A stretch of 64,000 nt of DNA. It comes from Micropterix aruncella. Taxonomy: Eukaryota; Arthropoda; Insecta; Lepidoptera; Micropterigidae. The notes beneath the pieces were generated by a model. The model was not told where the DNA came from. It searched no databases and was given only the letters and a program-made list of their open reading frames with translations. A program made the translations under genes and the position numbers. Below are positions 23,906 to 35,823 of the stretch, in pieces; position 1 is the first letter of the stretch; each line of letters opens with the position of its first letter. The stretch lies in the NCBI GenBank assembly GCA_944548615.1, contig OX155952.1, forward strand, positions 39,629,231-39,693,230, read 5' to 3'.

Positions 23906-25574
23906 ACACAAGATCTAATTCTTTGTATTTCATTTTTTTCAGATACTTACTGACTGACATATCATTTGTTACAAAATATTAATCAATTCAGAAAAAATCG
24001 TCAGAAAAGTCAGTAAACGTGATATTGTACAACCCTAATAAAAAAATCCCTTCCTTAATCCAAACTGAATGCACGCCACAGAATGAGCATTCAGTACCAG
24101 CGTAAAAATCCCCAAACACGGCGTTCAGCGAATGCAAACAACGTCGGAGGTGTATCAAGCGGGAAGAGGCGCAAAGCGAGTGTCTTACCGCGTTGCCGGG
24201 GTCCTCGTGCACAAGGTGTACAGTACTCCTCTCAATTAAAAGTTTAATTCAAATGGCAGTCTTGGCTCGGCGGGAGGCGGGGTGGAGGGAGGCCGCGGCC
24301 GGCGGAGGGGGTGGAGGGGATTACGGTACTCTCTGCGCGCCTCCTCACTAGCGTACTTCACCGTCTCTCAACCTGTCAAGGCATGGGCCGCAGCTGCGTG
24401 TACGTTCTCTTCTCATGAGCACCTAATACGAGTCTGCGCATCCAATTTGAGTAGATATACGGCTCGCTTATGCATGCAAGGAAGGCAGTCGCTTTGCAGA
24501 GAAACTTCACTACGGCCTCTGCCACTTCAACTCATATTCAGTCACCGCAACCCTGTCACGACTTTAATGCCGGATGCAGAGCCACATCTTATGTTACTAC
24601 AGTCTCATCTTAAATTTCTTAGATGCTGGCATCCGCATGTCTCAATAGTCTCTCAGACTTATATTCGGGGAGGTGGTGAAGATTTTTAGGACTTCATTCC
24701 CAGTTTTTAAAAGTAATTAAATTTGGTCAAGAAATTCCCAATCTGGCCTATGCGATGGGTGGTCTAGGGAGGACTATGCGATGGGTGGGTGGGCGGTAGG
24801 TGCATTCGAATTGTACTTATTTTCCCAGTTATAAATCTTTTACATTTACTAGAGTCGATCATTAAATGCACATAAAGCAACCTGGCTTATTTAGTTGAAC
24901 GAAGCTCGTCTGGCGGGAATATTTTACAACAATTACAAGAACGGAAAAAATCGATGTGATTTACGGGTTATTATTTATTTTTACAGGTTTAAAACTTATA
25001 ATACAAATTGACACTCCCAGAGATTATCATTCCAAAGATGTATGGATACTTTAAGAAGTCGCGGAATGCGTCTAGCGGGATCTAGAAATTAGACAAACAT
25101 ACAAACTCATTCCTCTCATTTTCCCTGTCTTGATTTTTTTGTACATAATAATTGATCCTATAATTCCACGAAAAAACACATCTGTCTGATGTTCATAATA
25201 ACTAAACCCTCGCCAGACTCTACTTTTTGGCAGTGCGTACTGCTTTGTGCTTGTCAGACTTGTTTTGCACGACAAGTTAATGCGCATCACTTTACGCGCA
25301 TTAAACGAGCTTGGCTAGGCATTGGCGATGGCACATTACAAACAGATCTTATCCTAAGCTATCGTTATAATGTTAAGTATCATATGACTAATTTCCAGGT
25401 CTGCAAAAGAGGGCCACCATTATGTTCGGTTTTTCAGGTACCAGACACGTTTGCCATAGGTACCTATAAATCAGCCAGATTATTTTTTCTAATTAATGTT
25501 GCATTCGACTTGACAGTAAAACGAGTTTCATTACTGCTAAAAAAAGTTCATCACATTTGTATTTTCAAAAGCCT
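23906..25574. other. No gene recognised; GC-rich patch at 24240-24330
   Basis: Open frames here show no domain. 24245-24320 is a G-rich low-complexity patch. No repeat partner is seen for the rest. Confidence 0.4.
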
Positions 25575-25730
25575 GGCTGGCTGAGAGGGTAGACTTGCTA
25601 CCCTATACAACATAACTGAAACGATGCGGTTGCAACATAGCCGAAACGTCGGGTGTTACAAACTTCACGCGGTAAATTCGTTTTTATCTTATTTATAATG
25701 TCAAACAACCGCGATAGTCTTCGATTTCAT
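25575..25730 (+). repeat. Probable Penelope-like 3' region, copy 1
   Basis: Shares CCGAAACGTCGGGTG, then a CACGCGGTAAATTCG word and a GATAGTCTTCGATTT word, with the inverted copy at 32710-32890. A diverged form of the same motif sits directly downstream of a Penelope-type GIY-YIG fragment at 51160-51645, which is why I attach it to that class. Confidence 0.5.
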
Positions 25731-27230
25731 ATCATCAAATTATTTTTTATTATTTTCATTCTGAATTGTATTGTAAGTTTCAATTTATTTCTAAAAAAAA
25801 GAAGTTTTGTGATAATTCTAGAGGTAACTTTTTTCTTATTTCTTTTATTTATTTTTATTTATTTTTGACGTAATTTAATGATTTACAGAATAGTTTTTAT
25901 ATTTATACTTTTTTTGTGAATCATCAGTTAAACGGCATATAGCTAATAACTAATTTAGCATGCGGAGTACACATAGGCTTTTATGCTCTAATATGTATGT
26001 AAAAATATTACTTATAATCAATGTATTTGTTAGAGTATTGTTGTTTACCAATTATTTTAAATAAATAAATACACGACCTGAAATGCGCAAAATATACTAA
26101 TTTGGCTGCCGCAAAAGCACAAATTATGTACCTAGGTAGCTAGAGTGTATTCTCCATATATAGAGGGTAAGTTTTGGAGTGCGGAGTGGGGGTCGAGGCC
26201 GGGGCATCGAGAGGCGCGAACCGCGAGGGTCCGATCGCTCTGCGATAAGGATGACTTAGTGCGGCACCGGGCGGAGGTTTATCCCAGCGCGAACTTTGCC
26301 CCACCTTTGCCCGCACCGATAATAGCCGGTATCGAATTAACGCTCCAACTTTCCTCTACTCCGATGTGATCAGTTTCGACTCCTTTTCGCCGCGGTTCGC
26401 CACCAATTTTCGCCACAATCCCAGAGCGGATGTCACGTTTGCTTTATTTTTACGAACATAAGTGAAATCATCAAACATCACCAGTCACTATTTTAAATGA
26501 AATGAGTGACAGGGTTTTAAAGAGAGCGATAATAAAAGCAGAAACGAAATTTTAGTCTACATTGCATGGGGAAGTCTGGCGACAGAGAAAAATAGCGTCT
26601 CCCAGCTATGGGAGGTTAACAAGTATGTTGATATATTAAAAAGAATTAAAAACACGACTGCCGTTAAGAAAGTGAACTATTGTATTTATAAATATTTTTA
26701 TTACGGTTTTTTATGAAATATTTGTGGTTTATGTATTTATCCATATAGATCCATGTGTATTTCCAGAATATACTCAATCAGATCTTTCATTTAAAACTAA
26801 ACACGATATATTTTATGTTAATTTATCGATATTTGGACATTTAGACAACAACTTTCTTGATATTTGGACAGTTAAGGTACCCTATGACACTCAAGATGGC
26901 ATAACGATTCTAACACTTCTAAAAAAAAAAAAAAAAGAAAGTGAAGTCACTATGATTAAAGTGAAGTCTTAAATACTATTACCCCAGAACAGATATACAA
27001 TCTAAGGGGGGATATAATCCACACAAATGCAATCTTATCTGCTTCGCAAAATCAATTGTATTGTATTGGATAATTTTATAAAAAAAAAATTTAAAAAAAA
27101 AATCGGTTCAAGCGTTTAGAAGTTATGGTGGAATAAAGAAACGGAAAACATACATAGATCCTGAACACATTGCACTCCTTTTTTGTCGGGTAGTCGTGGT
27201 AAGACCAGGTCTAGGAAGGCTGAATGGAAT
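25731..27230. other. No gene recognised; GC-richer patch at 26150-26420
   Basis: Mostly AT-rich. 26150-26420 is GC-richer, unmatched in the window, with no domain; it may be non-coding conserved DNA. Confidence 0.3.
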
Positions 27231-27320
27231 ATGACTTAAATCAAATCAAATCAAGTTTATTGCCTCTAAAGCCTTATAAATAGCTTTTTAGACATTAGCA
27301 CACAATACTTTGGATACATG

Positions 27321-27351
27321 GCGGCGGCAGCAGCAGCGGCAGCAGCGGCAA
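27321..27351 (+). repeat. GCN trinucleotide repeat
   Basis: Alternating GCG and GCA triplets. They produce a meaningless alanine run in a - strand frame and are not evidence of a gene. Confidence 0.9.
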
Positions 27352-27360
27352 AGTAGTAGT

Positions 27361-27731
27361 ATCTTACCAAAAATTTTATATCACATGGTAATTTCTGGTA
27401 CCTTGCTTTGAAAATTGAACTGCATTTAAATTGAAATTCAACTGAATTACAAAACTTTTTTTTGTATATTTTCTTTTTATGAATCATATTATTTTTGCCA
27501 ATTTTTAAGTTTTTAATAACGAATCGTTAGTTTTTTATTCAACTCTTACCAAAATATTGAGTTTTTATATCAAATGGTAATTTACCTAACTTGCTTTGAA
27601 AATTGAACTGAATGTAAATTGAAATTCAACTGAATTACTAGTTTTTTTAAATGTTTTAAATATTTTCCAAAAATTTTATTATTTTTGTCAATTTTTAAGT
27701 TTTTTATAACGAATTGTTAGTTTTATATTCA
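27361..27731 (+). repeat. Tandem duplication of about 185 bp
   Basis: Unit 1 (27361-27541) and unit 2 (27544-27731) share TCTTACCAAAA, CTTGCTTTGAAAATTGAACT, AAATTGAAATTCAACTGAAT, AATTTTTAAGTTTTT and AACGAATTGTTAG-type words in the same order. Unit boundaries are approximate. Confidence 0.85.
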
Positions 27732-27999
27732 ACAGAAATGTAATCCTTACTTTCGTAAAATTTATTATTGCACCATTTGTATTACCTTCGACGTGTGTAT
27801 ACCTACTCGGCACACCCGGTGAGGGAATTTAAAAAATAAATTCAGCAGTTAACTGGTTAAGAAATCAAATAAATTTTGTAGATGACCGATGGACGTTAAT
27901 ACACTATACATTGCATATTAATCGTGGAAGAACGTTTTTATAAGAGCTTGGTAGAGTTCCTTTCATGTAAATAAACCGATTTCTTCGCTTACTCGGCTT

Positions 28000-28480
28000 T
28001 CTTCCTTCGCTGGAGCTTTTGGAGCTGCATCGGTCCGCGCATCTCCATTTACTGCTCATCATCTGCGCTTACGAAATCAGCCGAAGCGCCATTAGTGCGA
28101 TCGTGCTTTCCCTAACGAAAATTAACTCCGTTTGTTGTGTCCAATCGAATGCAAAGGCCGCCGCCGCAATGGCGCTCTGTTGATACGATTACGGCCGCTT
28201 AACAGATCGGAATTAATAACGTTATCATTCATTTTGACCGGTCGGGCGGGGAGTTCATCGCACGCAATGGCTTTTATTTAATGATGGCTCATTCGGAAAT
28301 AATGTTGCGGCCGGATTGCGTACGGCCGGCCGTTATTTGTTGTTAAATTGGGCCACCCGATAAAAAGGCGGCGACGTGCGTTGATTAATGCCGCGAACGT
28401 GTTAAAACACAAGTCCCGGCGATTCGTGGCATCCGAACCGCCATGCCGCCGCGCCGATTCGCATTCGCATATTTGTCAAC
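28000..28480. promoter_or_regulatory. GC-rich unique block, candidate intronic regulatory DNA
   Basis: Nearly 500 bp with high GC and frequent homeodomain-like TTAAT words and CG-rich words, unlike the neighbouring transposon DNA. It has no coding potential that I can support and no copy elsewhere in the window. The block has the look of conserved insect non-coding DNA; this is inference. Confidence 0.3.
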
Positions 28481-28567
28481 ACTTTATACAGCCTGTAACG
28501 AAATAATAAATGCAATACCTCCTAATCCACCTTGTATATCTGTCGATATCGATATATGCATGATATA

Positions 28568-29416
28568 CTAGCTGACCCGTGCCCACTTCGTTGGGCGGTA
28601 AACATTTTTACTTGTGATGAAATTATGAGTGTGGTTCGGCTAGTACTGAGTGCTATGATTTATTTCCTGACTGCCAAAAGGAGGGTTATATTTTTACTGC
28701 ATATGTATTTGCATGCCAATTTGACTATATGAGTGAATGAAATGATTATGATTGAATACATTATGTTTATTTAAATTTTTCAAAACTTCTTTGTATACTA
28801 TATTAGATGTAATGTTATTATTTGGTACCATAATATATTGTCTTTCAGAAGTTCCAACCCGAGATACGGTCGCGGTTCCATACCTATGTCGTATTATCTC
28901 TTTAACAATTTATGCAGTAAAAGGGAAATTATATGCAGTAAAAGGGAAAAGTCTTTTGTTTTAAACACTTGAGACGATAAATTTACTTACTATTTTAATT
29001 GTTGATAATATGTATGCCCAATAAACATGACCTAACGATTTGAATGATTTTTTTCTATAAAAAAAACTACTTTTTGTGACTTAAATATGAAATTTAGACA
29101 TATGCTGTCGATGACTTTTTTGTAGGCATTATCAAGCTCTACAACTTGTCTCTAGAACTCAATCATATATCTCTCATCGTTAAGGCAGCGTTCGTAAGAA
29201 ACTTTTTCATTCGACCGTTTTTCTCCGACTTACTTTGCAAATCCGACTACCACGAAAAAGTATTTTCATTTTTCGGATTAATATATAGCTTATGACACTC
29301 ACAAATAACGTGGCTTTCTATTAGTAAAATAATTTTCAAAATCGGTTCAGTAGATCGAGAGATCCCTACAACCTCACAAACTCACAAACTTTACCTCTTT
29401 ATAATATTAGTATAGA
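28568..29416 (-). mobile_element. Helitron-like element, copy 1
   Basis: On the - strand it starts with TC followed by TATACTAATATTATAAAG, directly after an A (29417 complement). It ends with a CCCAACGAAGTGGGC hairpin, then GGGTCAGCTAG, directly before a T. These are Helitron-type ends. The interior is AT-rich with no intact frame. An 18-bp duplication (ATGCAGTAAAAGGGAAA) lies at 28911-28950. Confidence 0.7.
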
Positions 29417-29887
29417 TTATGGTGACACCCGTGATAATGTATTAAATTATTTTGATAAGGATTCGTATTTTATTGCTATTGTCTTGAAAAAACACTGCCT
29501 ACTTATTTTTTTTTGAAACATAAAAGCATTTATTGTATCTTAAATATAAAAGTTAGATATATGCTATCGCCGACTTTTTTTATAGATCTCTTTAAGGCCG
29601 ATGTTTTTGTTATGTATTGTTTTCACATACATCAACCCGTTTCGTCAGCGCACGCCGATAAAGCAACTCACCAGCTGATTTTTGTCCGACTTGATTTACA
29701 AATATCGTGACTTCGTCATGAAAACTAATATTTATCACAGTAAAATGTAGTCTATAGCACTCGTCGATAATGGAGCTAATGAAAGAATTTTACATCGGAA
29801 TTTTTAAAATCGGATGAGTAGTTTCAGAGATTAACCCCTACATACAAACTTACAAACATTACTTCTTTATTATAATATTAGTATAGA
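29417..29887 (-). mobile_element. Helitron-like element, copy 2, adjoining copy 1
   Basis: Ends with the same TC-TATACTAATATTATAA terminus (29870-29887 inverted) and shares internal words with copy 1 (TATATGCTATCGCCGACTTTT versus CATATGCTGTCGATGACTTTT). Its hairpin end has decayed or been lost at the junction with copy 1. Confidence 0.6.
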
Positions 29888-30013
29888 TGTCAACATTTGT
29901 GCCGAATAAAGTGTTTGTCCGGGGAGTTTTACTTCATTACTTCTACATTATGTAAATTTGTTAACTCGCAAACACAAATTCCAGAGGAGTGCAGTATTTA
30001 TATATGGATGGGG

Positions 30014-30045
30014 ATTCTCACATCCTGGAGGCAGGATGTGAGAAT
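30014..30045. other. Perfect 14-bp hairpin with 4-base loop
   Basis: ATTCTCACATCCTG and CAGGATGTGAGAAT are exact reverse complements around GAGG. Purpose unknown. Confidence 0.85.
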
Positions 30046-30097
30046 ACGCCAATTTAAATGTAATGTAGTGCGGGATACTAAGTTGTCCTGGTGTAGG

Positions 30098-30168
30098 AAT
30101 TGTCCAACGACGCCGACGCTGGGCTGGGCGTCGGGCGTCGCGTCGCCGTTAATTATGTTGGGACAATT
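30098..30168. other. Nested stem-loop
   Basis: The outer arms AATTGTCCAAC (30098) and GTTGGGACAATT (ends 30168) enclose the inner arms GACGCCGACGC (30109) and GCGTCGGGCGTC (ends 30139), each pair with one bulged base. Confidence 0.7.
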
Positions 30169-30339
30169 ATCAGATGTAACAACCGCCCGCCTGCGAACGC
30201 CCAGCCACGCCCCCTTTCCCCTCGTCTCGCAACGCTTCTTCATTCCCAGCTTCGAAACGATAATTCTTGGATTTAATACGTACGTACCTACGGTTAGAGT
30301 TATCCAGTGTCGGACTGGTACCCAGGAAAATTTAATACG

Positions 30340-30935
30340 CGAACGGTCCTCTAAAAAACGGTTGTGTCACCACAAAACTTTCCCGGCAAGTAGCCAAGAA
30401 CTCATTAAAAGGGGTTTGAGCGTGGTGTCCCTTCGGGAATGAGGTTGACCTGATTGAAAGGGATAGTCGGCAACGAGCGCGGATAGTCAGTATGCAACGC
30501 ATTAAACACTTTCGATTCAATCGTTTACGCAAGTAAACTGACCAGCAAAAATTCAATATGCCTTCGATCCAACAATGCATCTGTGTACCTACCAAATTTC
30601 AGGTCAATAAGTCCAATATTTCGAAATTGAAATATGACTAGTGCGCTCCCTAGTGGACCGATTTTAACCACAGCCTTTTCAACTCTTGCCATGACCAAAT
30701 GATGCCTGCACCAAAAATTTCACCTCAATCGGATTAAGCGTTTGGGCGCTCTCGTGGAGGAATACACACATAAACACAGACATACTTTCTTCCATCTGGA
30801 AATGGTCATAATTGTCTCAAAATAAACATTTCTGTCTTCATCCCGGAAAAAAATGGGCTTTCAAAATACTTTCCCTCCTCGTTGGGTGGTTGGTTGGCCG
30901 GGAAGTAAGAAAGGTCGTAATGAACATGTTGACAT
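30340..30935 (+). repeat. Dispersed repeat B (same family as A and C)
   Basis: Uninterrupted copy running from AACGGTTGTGTCACC to about GGTTGGCCGGGAAG. Read on the - strand, its first third is open across 87 codons and gives RKRLNRKCLMRCILTIRAR. The matching frame is also open in copy C and, up to the LINE junction, in copy A. Class unknown. Confidence 0.75.
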
Positions 30936-31199
30936 AAAAATTATTAATATCGTATTTTATTAAATGAATTTGAATTCTATGTCTATCTGAACATTAAAGT
31001 GCATATTTATTACGTATTGAAACCTGTATATTAAAAATATCCATGTTATTATACATAGATAGCGTATTAAATTGCTTTTAGTTTAGACGTCAATGCTATC
31101 AGCGCCACCTGCATTTCTCCGGCGCATAATGGTTGCCAAAATGTACTATGGAGCTGAGCCATTTAATAATATATATAATCAATCTTTGTATGTACACGT

Positions 31200-31570
31200 C
31201 GTGGATCAGAGCTGATTTTCTTGAATCGCGCAGCTTGCGCAGCGCGGGCGAAACTGTCGATTAGCTAGAAACGATAATCGACACCAGCACTGCTCCTTCT
31301 GCATTCTCCGCGTTAATAATCGTTAACGCTCGTTAATTATGGAAATTCGGCGGAGGATGCGATACGATGCAACGCGACCGCTCGCACGCGATCCGCGCGT
31401 CGCGCCGCGTATCGCGCAGCGCCGCTTAATTGGCGAACGTGTAAAAAGCTCAACCATTGTTCTTCGGACTGTACGCGATCGCCTCTGTCTCGCCTTCACC
31501 TACTAAATGATGCGTTAATGGCGCTAATAGACAGCTGAATAATTAATTAATTCGTCATCATCATTGGCAC
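31200..31570. promoter_or_regulatory. GC-rich unique block with TAAT/CG words, candidate regulatory DNA
   Basis: Contains closely packed CGATTAGC, AATCGTTAACG, CGTTAATTA and GCGATCC-like words and short CG palindromes, with no coding signal and no copy elsewhere in the window. A regulatory role is inferred from composition. Confidence 0.3.
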
Positions 31571-32705
31571 TTCGAACACTTTAGCACGAGTCGACTCTGA
31601 GGGATAGACGTGTTCTAATAAGGGGTTTCAACTGTCACAGCCTCTTTAAACAGCTTAGCTTTCGTGTCCCGCACCGCATATCACTATTGACATATTATAA
31701 TTATCGTCATGTCTATTTGTCACTAGGGTGGATCGTTTTTTTTCGGAATTTCTAAACCTACATATATGGAAAAGATGTGATATTGTATATAGATCAAGGG
31801 AAAAATATAATAAAATTCAAATGTAATAGTTTGACCCTTTTTATTGTAAAAAGTCAAAGTGGTTTTTGTTACAGGAAAACAGGCATTTAGTATTTTATAA
31901 TATTTATATGAGAGGTCATATACCTGTCACCATTTGGTTACAATTAAAAACTTCACACATATTTACCAGTATCTTTTTAAAATTAAATCAAGAAAAAACT
32001 AAGAAATCGTCTAAATTACAGTGGATGGTAATCACGTTTGGTGTTGAAAACTGGCATGAGGGTTCGTGATTCAAGGCGATTTCTTATAAACCTGTCTCCA
32101 TATGGTCCGCAGACACCAGCAGATGTTTCTCTGACTATTTTAAGCATTCTATCTGTAGTTTAGTGCGACAGGGAAATGCCTTAATAGTATGAGTTACTGC
32201 AGCCGGATGATCGGGTTTTTTCACGTGGTCGGGTTGTATCACGTGGGGAAGACTTCAGACGTACCGCTTCCGTCTTTTGAAGGGGTTGCAGAATAAAACA
32301 GAGCACGGATAAGCTGGAATTGCGTCTATATCTGTCTGTAGTAGTAATACTACTCTATAGGTTTAGCGAACAGATTTGACAGGGGAGATTGGGGGGGGGG
32401 GGGAGGAGCTGCAATGCACGTAACATTGTTTTATTCGTTACTCACTATTCAGTAATCATCACTTTGATTATTTATTACTTGCAGAATTATTATATTGCAG
32501 AAAAAATATTATTTTAATTCTAAAATAATCTAACATTTTTTTTCCTTTTTTTACGAAATTTCATCCTTTTTGCGGCAGTATTAAATTTTGAAATTGTTTT
32601 TAAAAATTATTTTCGTATAATCGCCATACCATTAACCATCTTTTCCGCATAGGGAGGTTTAGATATTTTTTTTTGTCTACGAGATCGATCCACCCTATTG
32701 TCACA
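31571..32705. other. No gene recognised
   Basis: AT-rich with a 13-base G run at 32391-32403. The two matching words flanking it (GGGTGGATCG near 31728 and CGATCCACCC near 32685, inverted) hint at an AT-rich MITE of about 1 kb, but the ends were not otherwise confirmed. Confidence 0.3.
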
Positions 32706-32890
32706 TGTTTTTCAATTATAAAATCGAAGACTATCGCAGTTGTTTGACATCATAAATAGGATAGAAACGAATTTACCGCGTGAAATTTGTAGCACCCGAC
32801 GTTTCGGTGACGTTGCAGGCGCCGTTGTCCAGAGTAGACTGAAAGATCTGTCAATCCGTTGTTTTGCGGGTAGGCCGCATACCGCTGCCG
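32706..32890 (-). repeat. Probable Penelope-like 3' region, copy 2
   Basis: Inverted match to 25575-25730 over CACCCGACGTTTCGG and the following CGCGTGAA and AATCGAAGACTATCG words. Confidence 0.5.
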
Positions 32891-33274
32891 CCACCTAGTA
32901 GGTTATAACGGTGGTGGTGGTGGGAGGGGGGGGGGGCTCGGAGTTTTGTTTTTTGTTTTTTTCTTTCTTTGAGTAATTTTAGACATTTTTTTTTAATTTT
33001 TTGTAATATTATTAGTAATTTGTGTTCTGCACATTTCTATTTAGACAATGTTGTATGTTTTTCTTATTTTTTATACTGCACATTAATATTTAAAATCTAT
33101 CAACACCCATTCCTTCATTTTTCCGCTCCCAACTCCTATTAGAGACAACTCATTGTAACTATTGTTGAAAACATGGTATCGGCCAGAAATATTGCATTTA
33201 CTGTAATTGTATTATTTTGGTCGCGCTGTATGTTTTCCTTATTAAATAAATACATTTTTAAAAAAGTTTTGTGA

Positions 33275-33775
33275 ACGCGCATTTTTTTCCGAGATGAAGA
33301 CGGGAATGTGCATTTTGAGACCCCCTGAGACGATTAAGGGTATTTACAGATAGAAGTGTATCTGTGTGTCTGTGTGTATTCCTCAACGATGGCGGCGAAA
33401 CGCTCAATCCGATTGAGCTGAAATTCGGCATGCAGGCATCATTTGGTAATGACAAGTGTTGAAAGGGTTGTGGTTGAAATCGGTCCACCAGACGGTGCAC
33501 TATGAAATATTGGACTTATAGATTTGAAATCTGGTACATGGACGCCTTGTTACGTTGAAATCCCATTGATTTTTCGCCGGTCAGTATATTTGCGTAAACG
33601 ATTGAATTTAACGTGTTTAATGCGTTGCATTTTCACTATCCGCGCTCGTCACCTACTATCCTTGACAATCAGGTCAACCTCCTTACCTAAGGGACATCAC
33701 GTTCAAAACCCTTCTATAAGTACTGGGCTACTTGCCGGGAAAGTTTTGGGGTGACAACCGACTTTTTAATAAATA
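33275..33775 (-). repeat. Dispersed repeat C
   Basis: Inverted copy of repeat B: AAGCGTTTCGCC-type words, CCAAATGATGCCTGCA, TGCAACGCATTAAACACG and CCCGGCAAGTAGCC appear in the same order on the - strand. The + strand frame at 33524-33754 carries the counterpart of the - strand frame of copy B (YLRKRLNLTCLMRCIFTIRA). Confidence 0.75.
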
Positions 33776-34204
33776 TTAACCTACCTATATATGTTATTTA
33801 GTCGTTTTGCTAGATTTGTGATTAGTATACATATGTACATATTATGGTATTTATGTTTGTCGTTTAAAATGTTTTTTCAATATGTAGGTGCATAAGTAAG
33901 TTTATTTCCGAAAACCCTCGTGGATTGGAAATTAAAATTTAAAGTATTACAATTCTGTCAATTCTAACAATTTCCCCAGGACGTTTAAAAATTTAAAAAA
34001 TACGATTAAATCAATATTATAATAAAATAATAGAAGAAAAATAATTATTGTTTTGGGATAAATAAATCAAAATAATAATTACATTCAAATTTTATCAAAA
34101 AATTTATGTAATAATTAGCGATTCACATAATGAAATTCATAATAATCATGAAAAAAGAAAAAAGTTGACATAATTTGCTTTATTGCATAAGGATTTAATT
34201 TTGC

Positions 34205-34290
34205 CACCTATGATTTGATAGCTCTTTTGAATACTTCTATATTCGTTATATTTTTGATCTGTTCAGGAAGTCGATTGAACACATTCTGGT
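34205..34290 (-). pseudogene. LINE reverse transcriptase, C-terminal tail
   Basis: On the - strand, NVFNRLPEQIKNITNIEVFK then RAIKS and a stop: the common C-terminal tail of Jockey/CR1-superfamily elements (V-F-N-x-L-P-x-x-I-K plus a final F-K-x-x-I-K). The decayed sequence on either side is not followed. Confidence 0.6.
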
Positions 34291-35823
34291 CGGGCCTACT
34301 TCACACCTAGGCGGACCTAACGAAAATTTGATGTTTCGTCGATTAAGATATAATTTTGTTTAGATTCAATTAGAATAATACTTACGTTTAAGAAACGTGG
34401 ACAGGTGTGTAGGAAACCAACAGAATCAGCTAAAAATACTTAATCAAATTATAAACAAACGATTACAAGTGAGAAATTAATTAATTTACTGGTTCGGTCG
34501 GCTGGGTCGGTCGGGCTGTTCGCATTAAAATTCTGATTGGAATTAAAAGAAACTTCAAATCGATTTGGATTGAGGTGTAATAAAACGTTGTAAATGGCTA
34601 AACAAACGTAAGTAAACGATTGTGAAAACCCGAGTAGAAAGTGTAAGCGAACGAGGAAATAGCTAAACAAGACGTAACAAACTAATTGAATCGAAAAACA
34701 AAACAACTTTCGTTTCGGGTTCGACCAATTTCATGGACGTCCCAAACGCCCCAACCAATACTAATAGACGAATGCTGTTTTCTCTATGAACTAATCTTTT
34801 AAAACAACGGTCTTCTGCAACTATGTCCTCTGTTTCTTGCTGTGGCGTCTTCGACCATTCTTCATTATTGTCATCGTTCCCATGGTGATTTCAACCAAAC
34901 GCGAGTTCCTGACATTTATGACTGCCAGACATAATTATCATCGGTTAATAATAAAACACAACACTGCGAGGCGCATCGACCCTGATGAACTCGGCGCCTA
35001 GGCGTGGCAAACTTCCATAGTACAGGGTAGACCATCACATTTTGTTTATTTCTACTCCGTTTGCATCTAAAATTCTTAGAGTACTAGGAATTTAATAGTT
35101 ATGAAGCATTTCACGGGTGAACAACGGAAGAAGCAAAGAGAATGTGCTGGAAGTTGTGTAAGAATTTACATTTACATATTTGCATGGACACCTGCTGTCC
35201 ATTTACTCGAAAGCTAGACATTATGGGATATTATTATCAAAGCAGTAGTCCCCTTTCAAATGTACAAATATAGGCTCCCGTGTGCTCCTTCAGTATGCAA
35301 GTGTGGAAGTAGTCTTAATCTCTTCGTTTGACCATGGAGAAACATAATTTTGATGGTGGAACTCTCAAAAATGGTGCGTTTGGGCGCTGCGGGCCAAAAA
35401 CAAAATGGCCGCCATCAAAAACACGTTTTCCTATTTATATCAGTAACCGTTGAAGATACGAAAAATGTTGTTGAATAAAAAATGTAGCCTGACAGATTGT
35501 GCATAGAAAAGGTCCTTACAACTTTCTTTGTATAACTAACCGTTTTCTCAAAAAAATTACTTTTGTAAAAAGAAATATTAAGAAATGAAAAAATCGAAGT
35601 TTTAGGGTTTAGCAAGCACATATTTAAAGTTTTTGAAATTTTTTACATGTTTCCTGATTTATTACAATAATAACTGTATTAAACTTTAATAAATTAACAA
35701 ATATACCATTTTTATATTTTTTTTTATGTAGGAATTGGAAAGAGGAAAGAGACATTTCTTGAAAAGCTCTAATTTGTAATAACAATACTGTTGAAGAAAT
35801 ACAATATTACATTTGTTAAATTT

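Noticed and set aside
27266..27487. Frame with a poly-alanine run on the - strand
   Set aside because: It is produced by the GCN trinucleotide repeat and has no domain.
29897..30442. 181-codon open frame on the + strand
   Set aside because: It spans a Helitron flank, two hairpins and the start of repeat B; no domain and no coherent protein.
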